The position numbers and the translations under genes were made by a program. From Heracleum sosnowskyi (Eukaryota; Streptophyta; Magnoliopsida; Apiales; Apiaceae), in the NCBI GenBank assembly GCA_030848705.1, contig CM061243.1:3196001-3260000 (forward strand): 64,000 nt of DNA. The letters are read 5' to 3'. How positions within the stretch are numbered: the stretch's first letter is position 1; every line of letters begins with the position of its first letter. Below the pieces are notes generated by a model. The model had not been told where the DNA came from and made no database searches. It was given only the letters and a program-made list of their open reading frames with translations. Shown one piece after another: positions 1-10,947 of the stretch.

Positions 1-480
1 CTACTTCTAGTAGAAATTTTAATTGTGTGTATTTCTTATAAATTCGAAATCTTCTTCTATATAAATTTGAACACCTATTCTACTTTCAATAAAACTTTTA
101 ATAATATATCTTACCTATAAATTCGAATTATTCTCCTCTATAAATGCGAACACCAATTCTACTTCAAATAGAAGTTTTGTTTATATGCATTCTCTATAAA
201 TTTGAACACTTGCCCTCTATAAATTCGAACACATATTCTACTTCTAATCTATTAAAGTATTTTATTTTTTTGGTTTATTAGTATTTAAAATTTTAAAATT
301 CTAAAAAATTAGAAAAAAAATATGTTAAAAGATATATATTTTTGGTTTCTAATTCACATATGTTAAATTTTTTTAATTATATGTTTATCTATAAATTCAA
401 ATTCTCTTTCCCATAAATTTGTATATCTATTTTATTTCAAATATGCTTTAATTTTTCTCAACTAAAAATTTATGAATTAA
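1..480 (-). mobile_element. Helitron-derived fragment (same family as 50503-52083)
   Basis: The stretch is built from degenerate units of the form 'ATAAATTCGAACACC', 'TATTCTACTT' and 'ATAGAACTTTTAAT'. The same units in the same order occur inside the minus-strand Helitron at 50503-52083, for example around 50750-50960 and 51830-51960. Neither terminus is visible here, and the left side runs off the window. Assignment to a Helitron rests only on this shared interior. Confidence 0.5.
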
Positions 481-589
481 TATCTTAATATTGAAAAAAA
501 GTAATGGAACAAAATAATTACAATATTATGTAAATAGTCCAAATCATATTTTGTGAGTTGATCGTGTAATGTATAAGAGATCTTTTTCT

Positions 590-743
590 CTGCGAACAAG
601 GTGGCTCACTACTTAGCGAGACATACTAGTTCCTTAGCTGATCGTACTTGGAAACAAGACGAGATTAACCCGGAGTTCCAACTTGTTTTGTTCGATGATT
701 TGAAGCATTAATGAATTTTTTCTTTGCTGGCAAAAAAAAAAAA
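590..743 (+). pseudogene. 5'-truncated LINE tail: end of an RNase H-like domain plus poly(A)
   Basis: Reading from about 592, a frame gives residues SANKVAHYLARHTSS and then a short C-terminus ending at the stop at 709-711. 'ANxVAHxLAR' is the typical C-terminal signature of the RNase H-like (RVT_3) domain found at the end of plant non-LTR retrotransposon polyproteins. A short untranslated piece follows, then a run of twelve A at 732-743, as expected for a LINE 3' end. Everything upstream of the domain end is missing, which fits 5' truncation during target-primed reverse transcription. I did not find a clear target duplication. A fragment of a host RNase H-like gene is possible but the poly(A) argues against it. 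Confidence 0.6.
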
Positions 744-1296
744 TAACGACCTAACATGTTTACAAATTTTTTTATATTTCTTTATAATGGTAATTATATT
801 TCTAATTACTGTAACTCTTACTCAAACAACAAATAATTACTGTAATTATATTTATTTATAATGGTAACAATTTTTAGTGGTGAAAAATATGTTCTTGCAA
901 ATTGGACTCTCCACAATCTTTATATATACAAATATATGGATCTTCCTTTGTAAAATTTGATGATATTTGTAAGTAACTAGTTGGAGAACTATATTAAATA
1001 ATGCAAAATATTAAACTAAATAACGTAAGATTAAACATGATTAACTAAGAATAGTGCAAAGGACCTCGAGATCATTTATCCTCCTTCGGCCAAAAAGTTC
1101 TGTGTCTCCAACTGAAGAAAAAGAGTTTATAGTTTTTAGTCCATAACAATATTACTTCGCGAGTCTACTATCTTGAAGGCTATAAAACTAACAATACAAG
1201 CAAGATGTGCACATGGAGAGGGTGATAACTAATCACAACACAAACATTCAGAATTTTCTTTTATTTAAATTTAAAACATTCTATTGTTCATAACCA
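744..1296. other. AT-rich stretch, nothing recognised
   Basis: No long open frame, no terminal repeat and no RNA gene was seen here. Composition is AT-rich, with short repeated bits such as 'AATTACTGTAATTATA' near 820-850. Confidence 0.4.
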
Positions 1297-1299
1297 TTA

Positions 1300-1760
1300 A
1301 AAAATTGTAGCATTAGTCTGAAATATTGTGATCGTTAAGTCAGAGGGTTGCTGAAATTGTGATGGTTGATGACGGCGAACAACATAGGATGTGAGGGTTA
1401 GGGTTTGTGATTTGGGGAGGCTGAGATTGTATGTGAGATTTTGTTCGCAATCAAGATCGAATATTAAATTCTCTCTTTTTCGCAAGCTTGCATCGTATCA
1501 TACAATGTGCCTACGTATCCTATTTATAGGGATCAAGCCAAACGTAATTATTGGGGAATAAGTTACCGACATGGGCTAGGCTTCCTTACTTTTAGGAAGG
1601 CCCATAAGACCACCGTCTTTCTGGATCCTTCCTAGGCTTATATTTCCATAACTGCTTCCTCCTTACATGGTGGATAAGTCATGGATCCGATATCATCGGA
1701 ATTAACACTTTCCTTCGACCACATGATAAGGTTGACAATTAAATGGAAACTTCCTAAAAG
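1300..1760 (-). promoter_or_regulatory. LTR-like or promoter-like block on the minus strand
   Basis: On the minus strand the block reads as a TATA-like 'CCTATAAATAGG' (centred near 1530), followed about 45 bp later by a 62-codon open frame starting at 1485 that I do not recognise. The arrangement resembles the U3/R part of a plant LTR, but no matching second LTR, primer site or target duplication is visible. It could equally be the edge of the old transposon that occupies 2400-12510. Confidence 0.25.
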
Positions 1761-1964
1761 GTACCTTTAGGCGATGTTTTTTTGCCTTCCAACGGGGGCA
1801 ACACTCTTTGACCCCCCCTAAAAGGGCGACGCTCTTAGCCTGGGTGGGGTCAAAACTCTTTCCATAGCTGTGATAAATAATATATAGAAAATAGATAAAT
1901 TAAGCAAGGTCCTGTTAACTTCCACGTTTTGTCCAAGCATCTGCAAGGGGAGGCTCCAGGTATA

Positions 1965-2100
1965 GGTGAGACTCTTTACCAAGCCAAAGTCTTCAACAGA
2001 TGACGAGGCTCTTTACTGAGCCCGGGCCTTTCAATATGGCGAGGCTCTTTACTAAGCCCGAGTCTTCTAAAATGACGAGGCTCTTGGAAGAGGCAAGGCT
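1965..2100 (+). repeat. Imperfect tandem repeat, about 37-bp unit
   Basis: Three to four copies of a unit containing 'GACGAGGCTCTTTACT' then 'AGCCCGRGTCTT' follow each other. The same 'GGCGAGGCT' word recurs up to 2190 and in the downstream transposon gene. The repeat therefore probably belongs to the 5' regulatory region of that element. Confidence 0.6.
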
Positions 2101-2407
2101 CTGTGGACGGTCACTACCAAATGCAGTGTAATGTTAAACAGCCCATGGGCCAGGCCCAACGATAAAAGGCGAGATTAAGGAAAGGGCGAGGCTATGTTTA
2201 TTTTCGCCTATAACAACTACCCCCCAATTTCCTTATTACCATATATTTTTTGTAAAAGAAATTAAAATTCTTTTTCCCTGTAGATAGCGTCGCCCTTTTA
2301 TCTTGCGAGAATCCCAAAGCAAATCACAGCTGTTTTCCACAATCACGTAACCCGAGACCCAGTAAAATCATGTCACGTGCCTTTCACATTCTCTCTCTTC
2401 CTTTGCT

Positions 2408-2415
2408 TATAAATA
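2408..2415 (+). promoter_or_regulatory. TATA box of the old transposon gene
   Basis: TATAAATA sits upstream of a pyrimidine-rich leader. The first ATG of the gene (2760) directly follows a 3' splice-site-like 'CTTGCAG', so a 5' UTR intron between about 2450 and 2759 is likely. Confidence 0.45.
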
Positions 2416-4839
2416 CCCTTCATTTTGTTTCTCATTTCATTATTCTCTCTATTCTAAACTGAATTGCTGTCAAATTTTTCATGTCCACCAAAAGGCGAGG
2501 TCTCTGTTCAGGCAAGACTTCTTTTCTTCATCTCGGCGACCCCATTTTTATTCCCGAGGTATGATTCTTTTAACTTATTCGCAATAATTGAATTTTATAG
2601 AGGTCATTTAGAATGCGACTCTGTAAGGGAATTTCCCTTTTATTTAAGGGCGAGGATATAGAGTTCGTGTTGAACTCTACTTCTTTTTCAAAGAAACTCC
2701 GCACAAAATATTTGTGCTTGATTTACTGCACACACTAACACTTTCCTCGCACCTTGCAGATGTCAAGGGAAGAATCATCTTTAGGCCAAGACGCCCAAAC
2801 AACATCGTCGTCCCTTGCAGTGTCGTCTACTTGTCCTCTCGAAGAAAAATTAAAAGAAATTATGAACCCAAATTGGCTGAGAGCCCATAAGAGACACTCA
2901 AATATTTTAAAAATTACTTCTAAAAACCCAGATTTATTTTTTGTGCCTGTATTGAGTTCTCCACCAAACCTTACAGCCGATGATGTTGCAAGCACTTATC
3001 TCGCCGAAGAAATGGGCGAGACAAATGATTATCTTCACGAATTATTCGGTTTTGAAAATCCTGGCTTTGTCGGTCCAAGTAGACTTGGTAAAGGGCGAGA
3101 CAAGGACATAAGAATGTATGAGAAAGAAATTAGGGATTATTCCAATTATCCCGTAGATGACATTGACATCAACGAGGATGTGTCCGACTTGGGAGAAGAG
3201 GAAGAAAGAGGCGAGGAAGATGAAGTCTTTTCGGCGTCGCCCATTCGTTTCACGATGCCCTCTCCCCCAAATATCAAGAAGTGTTTGAACATGAGGTAGA
3301 TGTAGAATCCGACGAAGACGTTTCTGAAAATGACATGGTAGAGGCGAGAAGGGCTAAAGGTATCCTTTCTTGTTCTGGACTCGCCTCAAACATTTCATCA
3401 GAAAATATCATGTGGATGATTGAATATTACAATCTTTCGGGAAGGTGGTTGCGTCCTCGCTCTTTTATGAGGATGAATCGGTTCAACTTTAAAGGGCTCC
3501 CTCTCCCTCGGATGGTCTTAACTAGTAGCCTAGTTGAGTTAGGCCTAGGATATCCCATGCATCCTTTCTTGCGGAAAATAATCTAATATTATAACATCGC
3601 CCTCATACAATTATCGCCTAATATCTACATGCTCGCCATAGGTATTTTCATGATGTATAAGAGCAAAGGTTTTGAAGCGCTCACCATGGAGGAGTTGTCA
3701 TATTTTGTTAGCCTAAGAAAATATGGAAATGCTTTGGGATTTTTCTACTTCGCCGTCTTTCCCAAACATAACAAAAAAGGATTTTCTGTCGAAAATCCAA
3801 GTAACATGAAGATTTGGAAGCCTGAGTATTTTTATCTTTATGATATCCCAAGGGTGAGGACCCAATTCAACCTGAATCCCTGTAAGTATCCTCGCCTGTA
3901 CATCTGCATCGCCATTTGCATCCTTATTATTTTTACATTGGCATTTTATCATTTTTCTTTATTCCTTTGTAGACAAACCTATTCAAACTAAATTTTTAGG
4001 CGATCCTCTAAAAAGGGCGGACATTATATCCAATTTGCCTAAGGACGAGAAAGATTTAGACAAATTAGTGACCCCTGAAACCCTCTTCGCCCACGGGTTC
4101 CATAATAAGGGCTTTGGTCAAGTTCCATACATCTCTTTTTCGAAAAAGATGTCGAGAACATTAGTTAAGAAAAAGATTGAGTGTCTTAAAGGTACAAGTA
4201 AAAGTATCTGCTGATCCTCGCCTTCATTTCTGTCTTCATTACTCTTATTTTGCCTCGCATATTTGTGTTTAGCCCATTTTAACCATCTCATATTATGCAG
4301 GAAAAATGGCTGAACTTCCTTTTGGAAATAACCCTTTTGACGAGGTTGATAACACAGAAGCCTCAGCACCGGAAATAAATCAGGCAAGGACAACAGTTAT
4401 TCTCGCCCAAAGGCCCCTCCTAAGACTAAAGATAAAGAAAAACTACAAAGGAAAAGAGGCGGAGGGTTCAATTTTCCTGGAGGTGATAAAGGCGACACCT
4501 CAAAAAAGGGAAAGCAAATTGCACGCACCGTGTCTTCGGGTGTGGCGGAGCTATATGGGAGCCTCGCTGCAATGAATCTAAAAGAAAAGACATTATCTTT
4601 GCTAGGCTTTTGTGATGCATGCACTTTTCCAGAATTTGATTCTTTTTCCGTGAATGTGAAGCCTTATTACTTTTCAATGGTAAGTCACTTTTTTCCAGCT
4701 TCTGAGAGGCTCTAGAATCAATTTCTGTTCTCTATCATTCTTACACTGAGACTTGCATTTATGATTCATCTGTGATGGTACCTGACTGGATTTCCCGCGG
4801 CGTAGAGATGATTTCTCACTGGATTTCCCTTTTGGCTTC

Positions 4840-6145
4840 TGACAAGGCTGTCGCGTGCCTATCAAATAATAATATCTAACAAATCCTTCTAATTATGTAG
4901 TAGGGTAAGTCAGAGTCGATCCCACAGAGACAAACGTATCAATCACTAGTTATTCTTGATTTAATTCAACTAAGCAAGTAACACAATAAATTGTTGAGAG
5001 ATTATTAATCTAAATATTATACTAAAGCAAATATGTGGTATTTATCAATTAACTAAAAACATCTAGAATTAAGTATCCCCACTAGCATGAATCGATGCAA
5101 TTATGATTTTCCACCCCAATTAATCATACGCTACTCAAGAGGAAAGATGCGCCCTATAAAATACCAATAACCTCTCTCGAGTATTAATGGCTTCTCTAAA
5201 AATACACTCAAGCCTATTTTCATGGTATCATGCAATTTAGAGACATTAAACACAGCATCCTAACTTCCTAACAATCCGTTCTACCTATTTTCATGGAGAA
5301 GTTCATGTCCTTATTGGATAAATCACAACCATCTAAGTCCAACTTTCGATGATAAATAGATATTAGGTTCAAACAATACGCATAATCACGTCTGACATGT
5401 TATTGTTAATTAAGCACAACTCAATAAGCAAGAGCATACAACATAACTAAACTGGGGGGTTATGGAAAATCATACATCAATCATAACTAGGGTTCAACTT
5501 AACCCTAGATTAAATAACTACTCACTCATAATTAAACTAACAAAACACATAATATAATAAGAACACATGACAATATTAAGAACAGAGAATAAAAACCTTT
5601 AATCTTTCTCCAAGAAGAAAAAGTACAAGATCCGCTCCCTCCGTATGTATCTATGTATATGTATATGTATGTCTCCCTATCTCTCAGATCTGATGTCTAT
5701 ATATATATCCTCAAATATTTTAATGCCTTGAGGAAAGTACAAGTACGTTTCCTAAACTGATTCTGTTTTACAAGGAAAATTCGTAGCTGACTTTTCTTCA
5801 GTAAATCTGAGCCGTTCCTGGAGTAATTTGATAATTGGACCACTTTAGAATAAAAGAGATTTCCATTATCTTCGTGTGGGCTGTTAAATCGTCCAATTCT
5901 GACTTCTAGATCTCAAGATATGACCCAAACAATGAATTATGTGCAGGCAGCCCAACAAATCCGAATTTCCTTCTAATAAATCTCCAAATTAAGCTCTTTA
6001 TTCTCAAATCCTTCCAAGTTTAGGATTTCCTTGCTTCCTACAATAAAACATTAAAATTTATTAAATAAAAATCCAATTAAATGCAAAATATAATAAATAT
6101 GAGGAATAAAATCATATAAAATATATATAAATATATACTCTATCA
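4840..6145 (-). repeat. 3' LTR of the Athila-like element
   Basis: This 1306-bp copy matches 10948-12253 in length and sequence as far as I could read. On the minus strand it has an AT-rich TATA-like stretch near 5697-5710. The purine tract abuts it at 6146. Confidence 0.92.
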
Positions 6146-6160
6146 AACATCCCCACACTT
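6146..6160 (-). other. Polypurine tract
   Basis: On the minus strand the sequence is AAGTGTGGGGATGTT, directly before the TG of the 3' LTR. It would prime plus-strand DNA synthesis. Confidence 0.7.
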
Positions 6161-8061
6161 AGCATTTTGCACGTCCTCGGGCAAATAAAGAAATAAAAAT
6201 AATACTAACTAACAGGACCACCACTTTCGTAGATGACACGATTGCATTGAGCATATGCAACAAGCCGTTAAACCCCTAGGCAGCCCTAGTAGGACGAGTT
6301 TTGTCTCGTGAGGGTTTATAGAAGATATACCCACAAAATCAAATATTTTCAACCACCAAGTCTCTCAAACATGCAACATGTCATAGTACTCCACACATTG
6401 TAAATATCAATCACATAACAACCTGAAAGTGTCTGAAAGTACAAGTACTCTCACTTTAAGCATCATTAACACAAAATAATCCAAGTATGCACACAATGTC
6501 TAGATAGACAAAAATATCATGAGATAGACATCAAAGTCGCATTCAACAAGTAAGCATGCTATGGATAAATATCTCACATTGCTCTCACTTCACACAAGTG
6601 TATGGGTATAAGTGTATCGCTCAAGTTCAATCAATGTACTCATGTGCTACCATATGCTTGGTTGTCCACCAAATCTCCACCACCTCGTTTATATGCATAC
6701 ATGAATCAAAAGGTCTTTGTTAAAGGTTGTAACGGGGCTTAGGTACGGGGTAGGATATCAAAGAAACAGGCTAACAAGTGGCTAAACTTGATAACTAATA
6801 GAGCATAATGTTCACTTTTAATTAAAGCACCCAACATGAAACTTAGATCATGTAAAAGTTGATCAAGCTTTCACAAGCATTAAACTTCAAAGCACATATA
6901 CCCCATGTACTTTCCCACTTTCACATTGTATCAATCAAATGAACACAACTCTACTTTATTTTCCTCTTGCTCATAACTTCTTTTTTTTCTTTTTCTTTTC
7001 AAAGTCAAGTCATTCTCCAGTAACCAAGGGCAGTGAAAAGTCACCAAGAATGTACTTAATACCAGCACACATGGATCATCCCTTTCATATGACATTGCAC
7101 TTGCTACCCATTGATCTCAAAGGAGTACTTGATACTTGTTTGCAACTTTCATACCATATTGTATCCCACCAAAATGTAACACTTTAACCAAAAGAAATCC
7201 CCACACTAAATATTCACCAACCCATCAATAAATCAATATGCTCTACCAGTAAATCATGACAAGAATAAATAAGTAGGCTCAAAAAATTTTAGATTGGTGA
7301 TATATGAAAGAAACGGATATAAGCTCAAGGAGTTCACTAAGGATTATTTTTCATATGGGTACTGTATGGGTAAATGAGGTTAATCCTGGTGCCTTTATCA
7401 TATTCATGCATACACATATCATGTAGTCTCAAAACGGTTTAAAACAAGTTCTAGAGCAACATACATAATGAACATCACACAAAAAAAATGGATTGATAAA
7501 AAATCTATCAATCATAAATTAGGTTCAAATCCTCACAAGGTGAAAGCATGCTTAACTCACTAAAATTGACCAAGAAACATCTCAAGTTTTTAAATTTTCG
7601 CAAGCACACACAAGGAATTACCAAGCATCAAATGATTTTATCATGAATGTGACACTCAGAATTAATCATGCAAAATTAATCTACACAATGTGTACTTATC
7701 AATGCTAACATGCTTTTGAGACAAGGCAATTATATACAAAAAGTTTTAAATTTTTTAAATTTTTTTGGATTTTTATAATATATAATTTTTTTGGGTTTTT
7801 TACGTCATTGAGAACTCATCCCCACACTTAAGTGGTTCATTGTCCTCAATGAATAATATATATAAATATACAAAACTAACAAGATCCTAAAAGAAATACA
7901 AAAAGAATAAGAGTGGAAAATTATACAAAGAAAGGTTAGAAATACTCCCCTAGTGCATGAAGTCTCGGTTGGAAAATGTGGGAGAGTGTTCCTCCTCCAA
8001 AATCTTGGGTTGCCTCCCAAGAAGCGCTCTTTTAAGGTCATTAGCTCGACCTTCTTATCAA
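6161..8061 (-). other. Non-coding 3' internal region of the Athila-like element
   Basis: About 1.9 kb without a credible gene. On the coding strand just after the Gag stop there is a stretch containing 'TTGGGAGGCAACCCAA' (near 8009-8024), a short inverted repeat that I know from the region downstream of the coding part in Athila-type elements. Pol would normally lie before this motif, so its presence right after Gag-Pro suggests that the pol region was lost by deletion or recombination. Confidence 0.55.
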
Positions 8062-10809
8062 TCAACCTGGTGAATGGATCGAAAGTGGAGCATCCACTTT
8101 CTCAACATATTTTCTTATGATCTCTCCCAAAAACTTATAACTTTCATCCACGGATTTATCCAACAATACTTCTCTTCTATCTCGAGCAAACTTTAAGAGT
8201 GCAACAACTATCCTTGACGTGTCTTCTCGTGAGACAAACTTAAAAAGAAATTTAATAAGTAAGTCTTCCCAAGTGGTAATGGAATTTGAGGGTAACGAAA
8301 ATAACCAATTTTTAGCTCCATCCCTTAGAGAGAAAGGAAATAATCGAAGTCGAATGGCCTCATCAGAAACTCCATCACACTTGATAGTATCACAAATCTT
8401 CAAAAAGTTTTCAATATGAGCATCAGGATCTTCAACAGATAATCCACCAAACTGAATTTCACCAATCGATTTCATTGTTGAAGGCTTTAAATCAACATTA
8501 GTGACATGTAAATCTCTCACCAAAATTGTAGGAGGTTTAGAGAGGAAAATATCAGCCTTCATATCTTGATCTCCACCCAAAGACTTAACCATAAGAACAG
8601 GTTCATTATTATTTCCAAGATCACTCTTCTTCAGAGAAGGGCTAAGCGAAGAGTTGGAAAATTTAAATTCCAATTTCTCATCTCCAACTTCAAAAGAAAT
8701 TTTTCCTTGCATCATATCAACTTTCGCACCAGCTGTAGCTAAGAAAGGCCTCCCAAGAATGATAGAATTTTGTACATCTTCCTCCATCTCCATGACAACA
8801 AAATCACATGGAATAAAAAACTTTCCTACCTTGACAGGAACATCTTCAAGTATTCCAAGTGGAACTTTTACACTTCTATCTGCTAATTGTAGAGTTATAC
8901 GTGTGGGTTTGAGTTCACCCATCTGAAGCTTATTGCAGATTGATATGGGCATCAGACTTACACTTGCCCCAAGATCACATAGAGCTCTTTTGATTTCAAA
9001 ATTCCCAAGTTTGACAGGAATAGAATAGCTACCTGGATCAATTAGCTTTTTAGGAAGACTATTCTGCAAGAGAGCACCGCACTCTGCTGTTAATGAGATA
9101 GTAGAACTTTCTTCAATCTTTCTTTTATTTGACAATAATTCCTTAAGGAACTTCCCATAAGAAGGCATCTCTTTGATAGCATCTAAGAAAGGAATATTAA
9201 GCTCTAACCTTTTCAAGATATCCATAAACTTCATAAACTTTTCTCCAAGCCTAGCTTGCACCAACCTTTGAGGAAACGGAACAGGTGGTACGTAAGGTCT
9301 GACAGGAGCAACTATGGGTTCCTTCTTCTCTTCTTCAATCGCTTCTTGCACAATCACATTTTCAGATTGAGTTTTCTCCCCATCTTCTTCAACAATAAAA
9401 TTATCACTACTCATCTTCATCTCTGACCCTTGCAATTCCTTACCACTTCTTAAAGTTATAGCATTCACGTGGGCTTTATGTGGTTGTTCAGTTTGGCCAG
9501 GAAGTTGGCTTGAAGACTTGCTAAGTTGATTCAACTGTTGAGCAATTTGAGTGATTGAATTCTCCATCAACTTGTTATGAGCTTTTATCTCATTGATACT
9601 TGAGTCAAAGTAATCATTCTTCTTTGCCTGTGTAGAGATAAATCCTTCCAAAAGATTTTCCAAGTTAGATTTTTGTGGCTGAGCTTGTTGAAAACCTGGC
9701 GGCTGAGAAAAATTATTTTGTAGAGGTTGAGCTTGAGCCTGGCTATTTCTGTAGGAGAAATTAGGATGATCTCTCCAACCTGGATTGTATGTGTTGGAGT
9801 AAGGATTATATTGTGGCCTTTGATTTTGGTTGTAGAGGGCATTTGCTTGTTCCATTGTTGTTCTAGAGGGATTGTATTGACAAGCATGTTGAGTGTGTCC
9901 AACTACACCACATATTTCACATGAAGAAACTGTAGATGAAGTTCTAGAATCCAATTGCTCAATCTTCTTAACCATTGCATGCATAGTAGTATTCAACATG
10001 GTTAGAGCATCAACATCATACTTACCACCCTTCTTAGGATGACTTCTGTCACTGTAAGGATAATTATCATTAGACGCCATCTCGTCTAACAAAGTTTTTG
10101 CATCCTCCGTACTCTTTTTCATAATAGATCCACCAGAAGAAGCATCAACAAAGTTTCGAAACTCTTGTGTTAACCCATTGTAGAATGTTTGGATCAACAA
10201 CCAGTCAGGAATTCCATGGTGAGGGCATTGTCTCTGAAGTCGTTTGAATTTTCTCCAAGCATCATGAATTGACTCGTCATCATCTTGACGAAAGTTAGAT
10301 ATTTCATTCCTGAGCTTTGAAGTCTTCTTCTGACTGAAGAATTTAAGTAGAAACGCCTTTGCTAGACTATCCCAAGTAGTGAATGTATTTGGTCTTTCAT
10401 CCTTCAACCAATCTTTTGCTGCATCTCGGAGAGAAAAAGGAAATAAGCGCAGCTTAATAGCATCATCACTAACATTTGTCAGCTTTATAGTATCACACTT
10501 TTCTAGAAAACTCTCAAGATGATCAACAGGATTTTCAGTGGACAATCCTGCGAAAGAATCATTGGAGACGAATTGTATGAATTGTGGCTTGAGTTCAAAG
10601 TGGGTAGCCGTGATTGTTGGTCTGACAATACTGGAGAGTACGTCTGTAGCGTCTGGCATACCATGCTCCCTGAGAGCTTTTGCTGCTGTCTCACCCATAA
10701 CTTCCTTGTCTTTATTTTTCCTTCGTAGTCCTGCTTGTCTTCTTGCTGTAGCTTCAATTTCAGGATCAAGAGCAATCAAATTTTCAGTACCTGAACTTCG
10801 AGTGTGCAT
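8062..10809 (-). CDS. Gag-Protease-Gag' fusion protein of the Athila-like element
   Basis: The intact 915-codon ORF starts at an ATG about 140 bp inside the 5' LTR. Residues about 96-215 are a retrotransposon Gag domain (HLESFLEKCDTIK, LRLFPFSLRDAAKDWL). A CX2CX4HX4C zinc knuckle is at residues 297-310. A Gln/Asn/Pro-rich linker follows. A retropepsin-like region spans about 595-705, with DLGAS at 612-616 where the family usually has D-S/T-G, and the ILGRPFL motif at 684-690. Residues 785-880 are a second, diverged copy of the Gag core (HIENFLKICDTIK, LRLFPFSLRDGAKNWL). The second Gag copy replaces the reverse transcriptase expected after the protease. Gag would form the virus-like particle in the cytoplasm and the protease would mature it. 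Whether the protease is active with DLG is uncertain. Confidence 0.88.
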   Translation of the reverse strand: MHTRSSGTENLIALDPEIEATARRQAGLRRKNKDKEVMGETAAKALREHGMPDATDVLSSIVRPTITATHFELKPQFIQFVSNDSFAGLSTENPVDHLESFLEKCDTIKLTNVSDDAIKLRLFPFSLRDAAKDWLKDERPNTFTTWDSLAKAFLLKFFSQKKTSKLRNEISNFRQDDDESIHDAWRKFKRLQRQCPHHGIPDWLLIQTFYNGLTQEFRNFVDASSGGSIMKKSTEDAKTLLDEMASNDNYPYSDRSHPKKGGKYDVDALTMLNTTMHAMVKKIEQLDSRTSSTVSSCEICGVVGHTQHACQYNPSRTTMEQANALYNQNQRPQYNPYSNTYNPGWRDHPNFSYRNSQAQAQPLQNNFSQPPGFQQAQPQKSNLENLLEGFISTQAKKNDYFDSSINEIKAHNKLMENSITQIAQQLNQLSKSSSQLPGQTEQPHKAHVNAITLRSGKELQGSEMKMSSDNFIVEEDGEKTQSENVIVQEAIEEEKKEPIVAPVRPYVPPVPFPQRLVQARLGEKFMKFMDILKRLELNIPFLDAIKEMPSYGKFLKELLSNKRKIEESSTISLTAECGALLQNSLPKKLIDPGSYSIPVKLGNFEIKRALCDLGASVSLMPISICNKLQMGELKPTRITLQLADRSVKVPLGILEDVPVKVGKFFIPCDFVVMEMEEDVQNSIILGRPFLATAGAKVDMMQGKISFEVGDEKLEFKFSNSSLSPSLKKSDLGNNNEPVLMVKSLGGDQDMKADIFLSKPPTILVRDLHVTNVDLKPSTMKSIGEIQFGGLSVEDPDAHIENFLKICDTIKCDGVSDEAIRLRLFPFSLRDGAKNWLFSLPSNSITTWEDLLIKFLFKFVSREDTSRIVVALLKFARDRREVLLDKSVDESYKFLGEIIRKYVEKVDAPLSIHSPG

Positions 10810-10922
10810 GCAACAAGGAAACTAGAAACAAAGATCAAATAACAAGGGAATAATAGCCGAAGCAACACAACCAAAAGACTTAGCTAAACAAACTCAAAAA
10901 TTAACTAATCTAATACCGCTTT

Positions 10923-10941
10923 GTCCCCGGCAGCGGCGCCA
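10923..10941 (-). other. Primer-binding site of the Athila-like element
   Basis: On the minus strand the sequence is TGGCGCCGCTGCCGGGGAC, six bases after the end of the 5' LTR. This is close to the primer site typical of plant Athila/Tat Gypsy elements, which I believe is matched to tRNA-Asp. It fixes the orientation. Confidence 0.7.
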
Positions 10942-10947
10942 AAAATT

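Noticed and set aside
8219..8926. Plus-strand frames opposite the Gag ORF
   Set aside because: Shadows of the strong minus-strand Gag-Protease gene.
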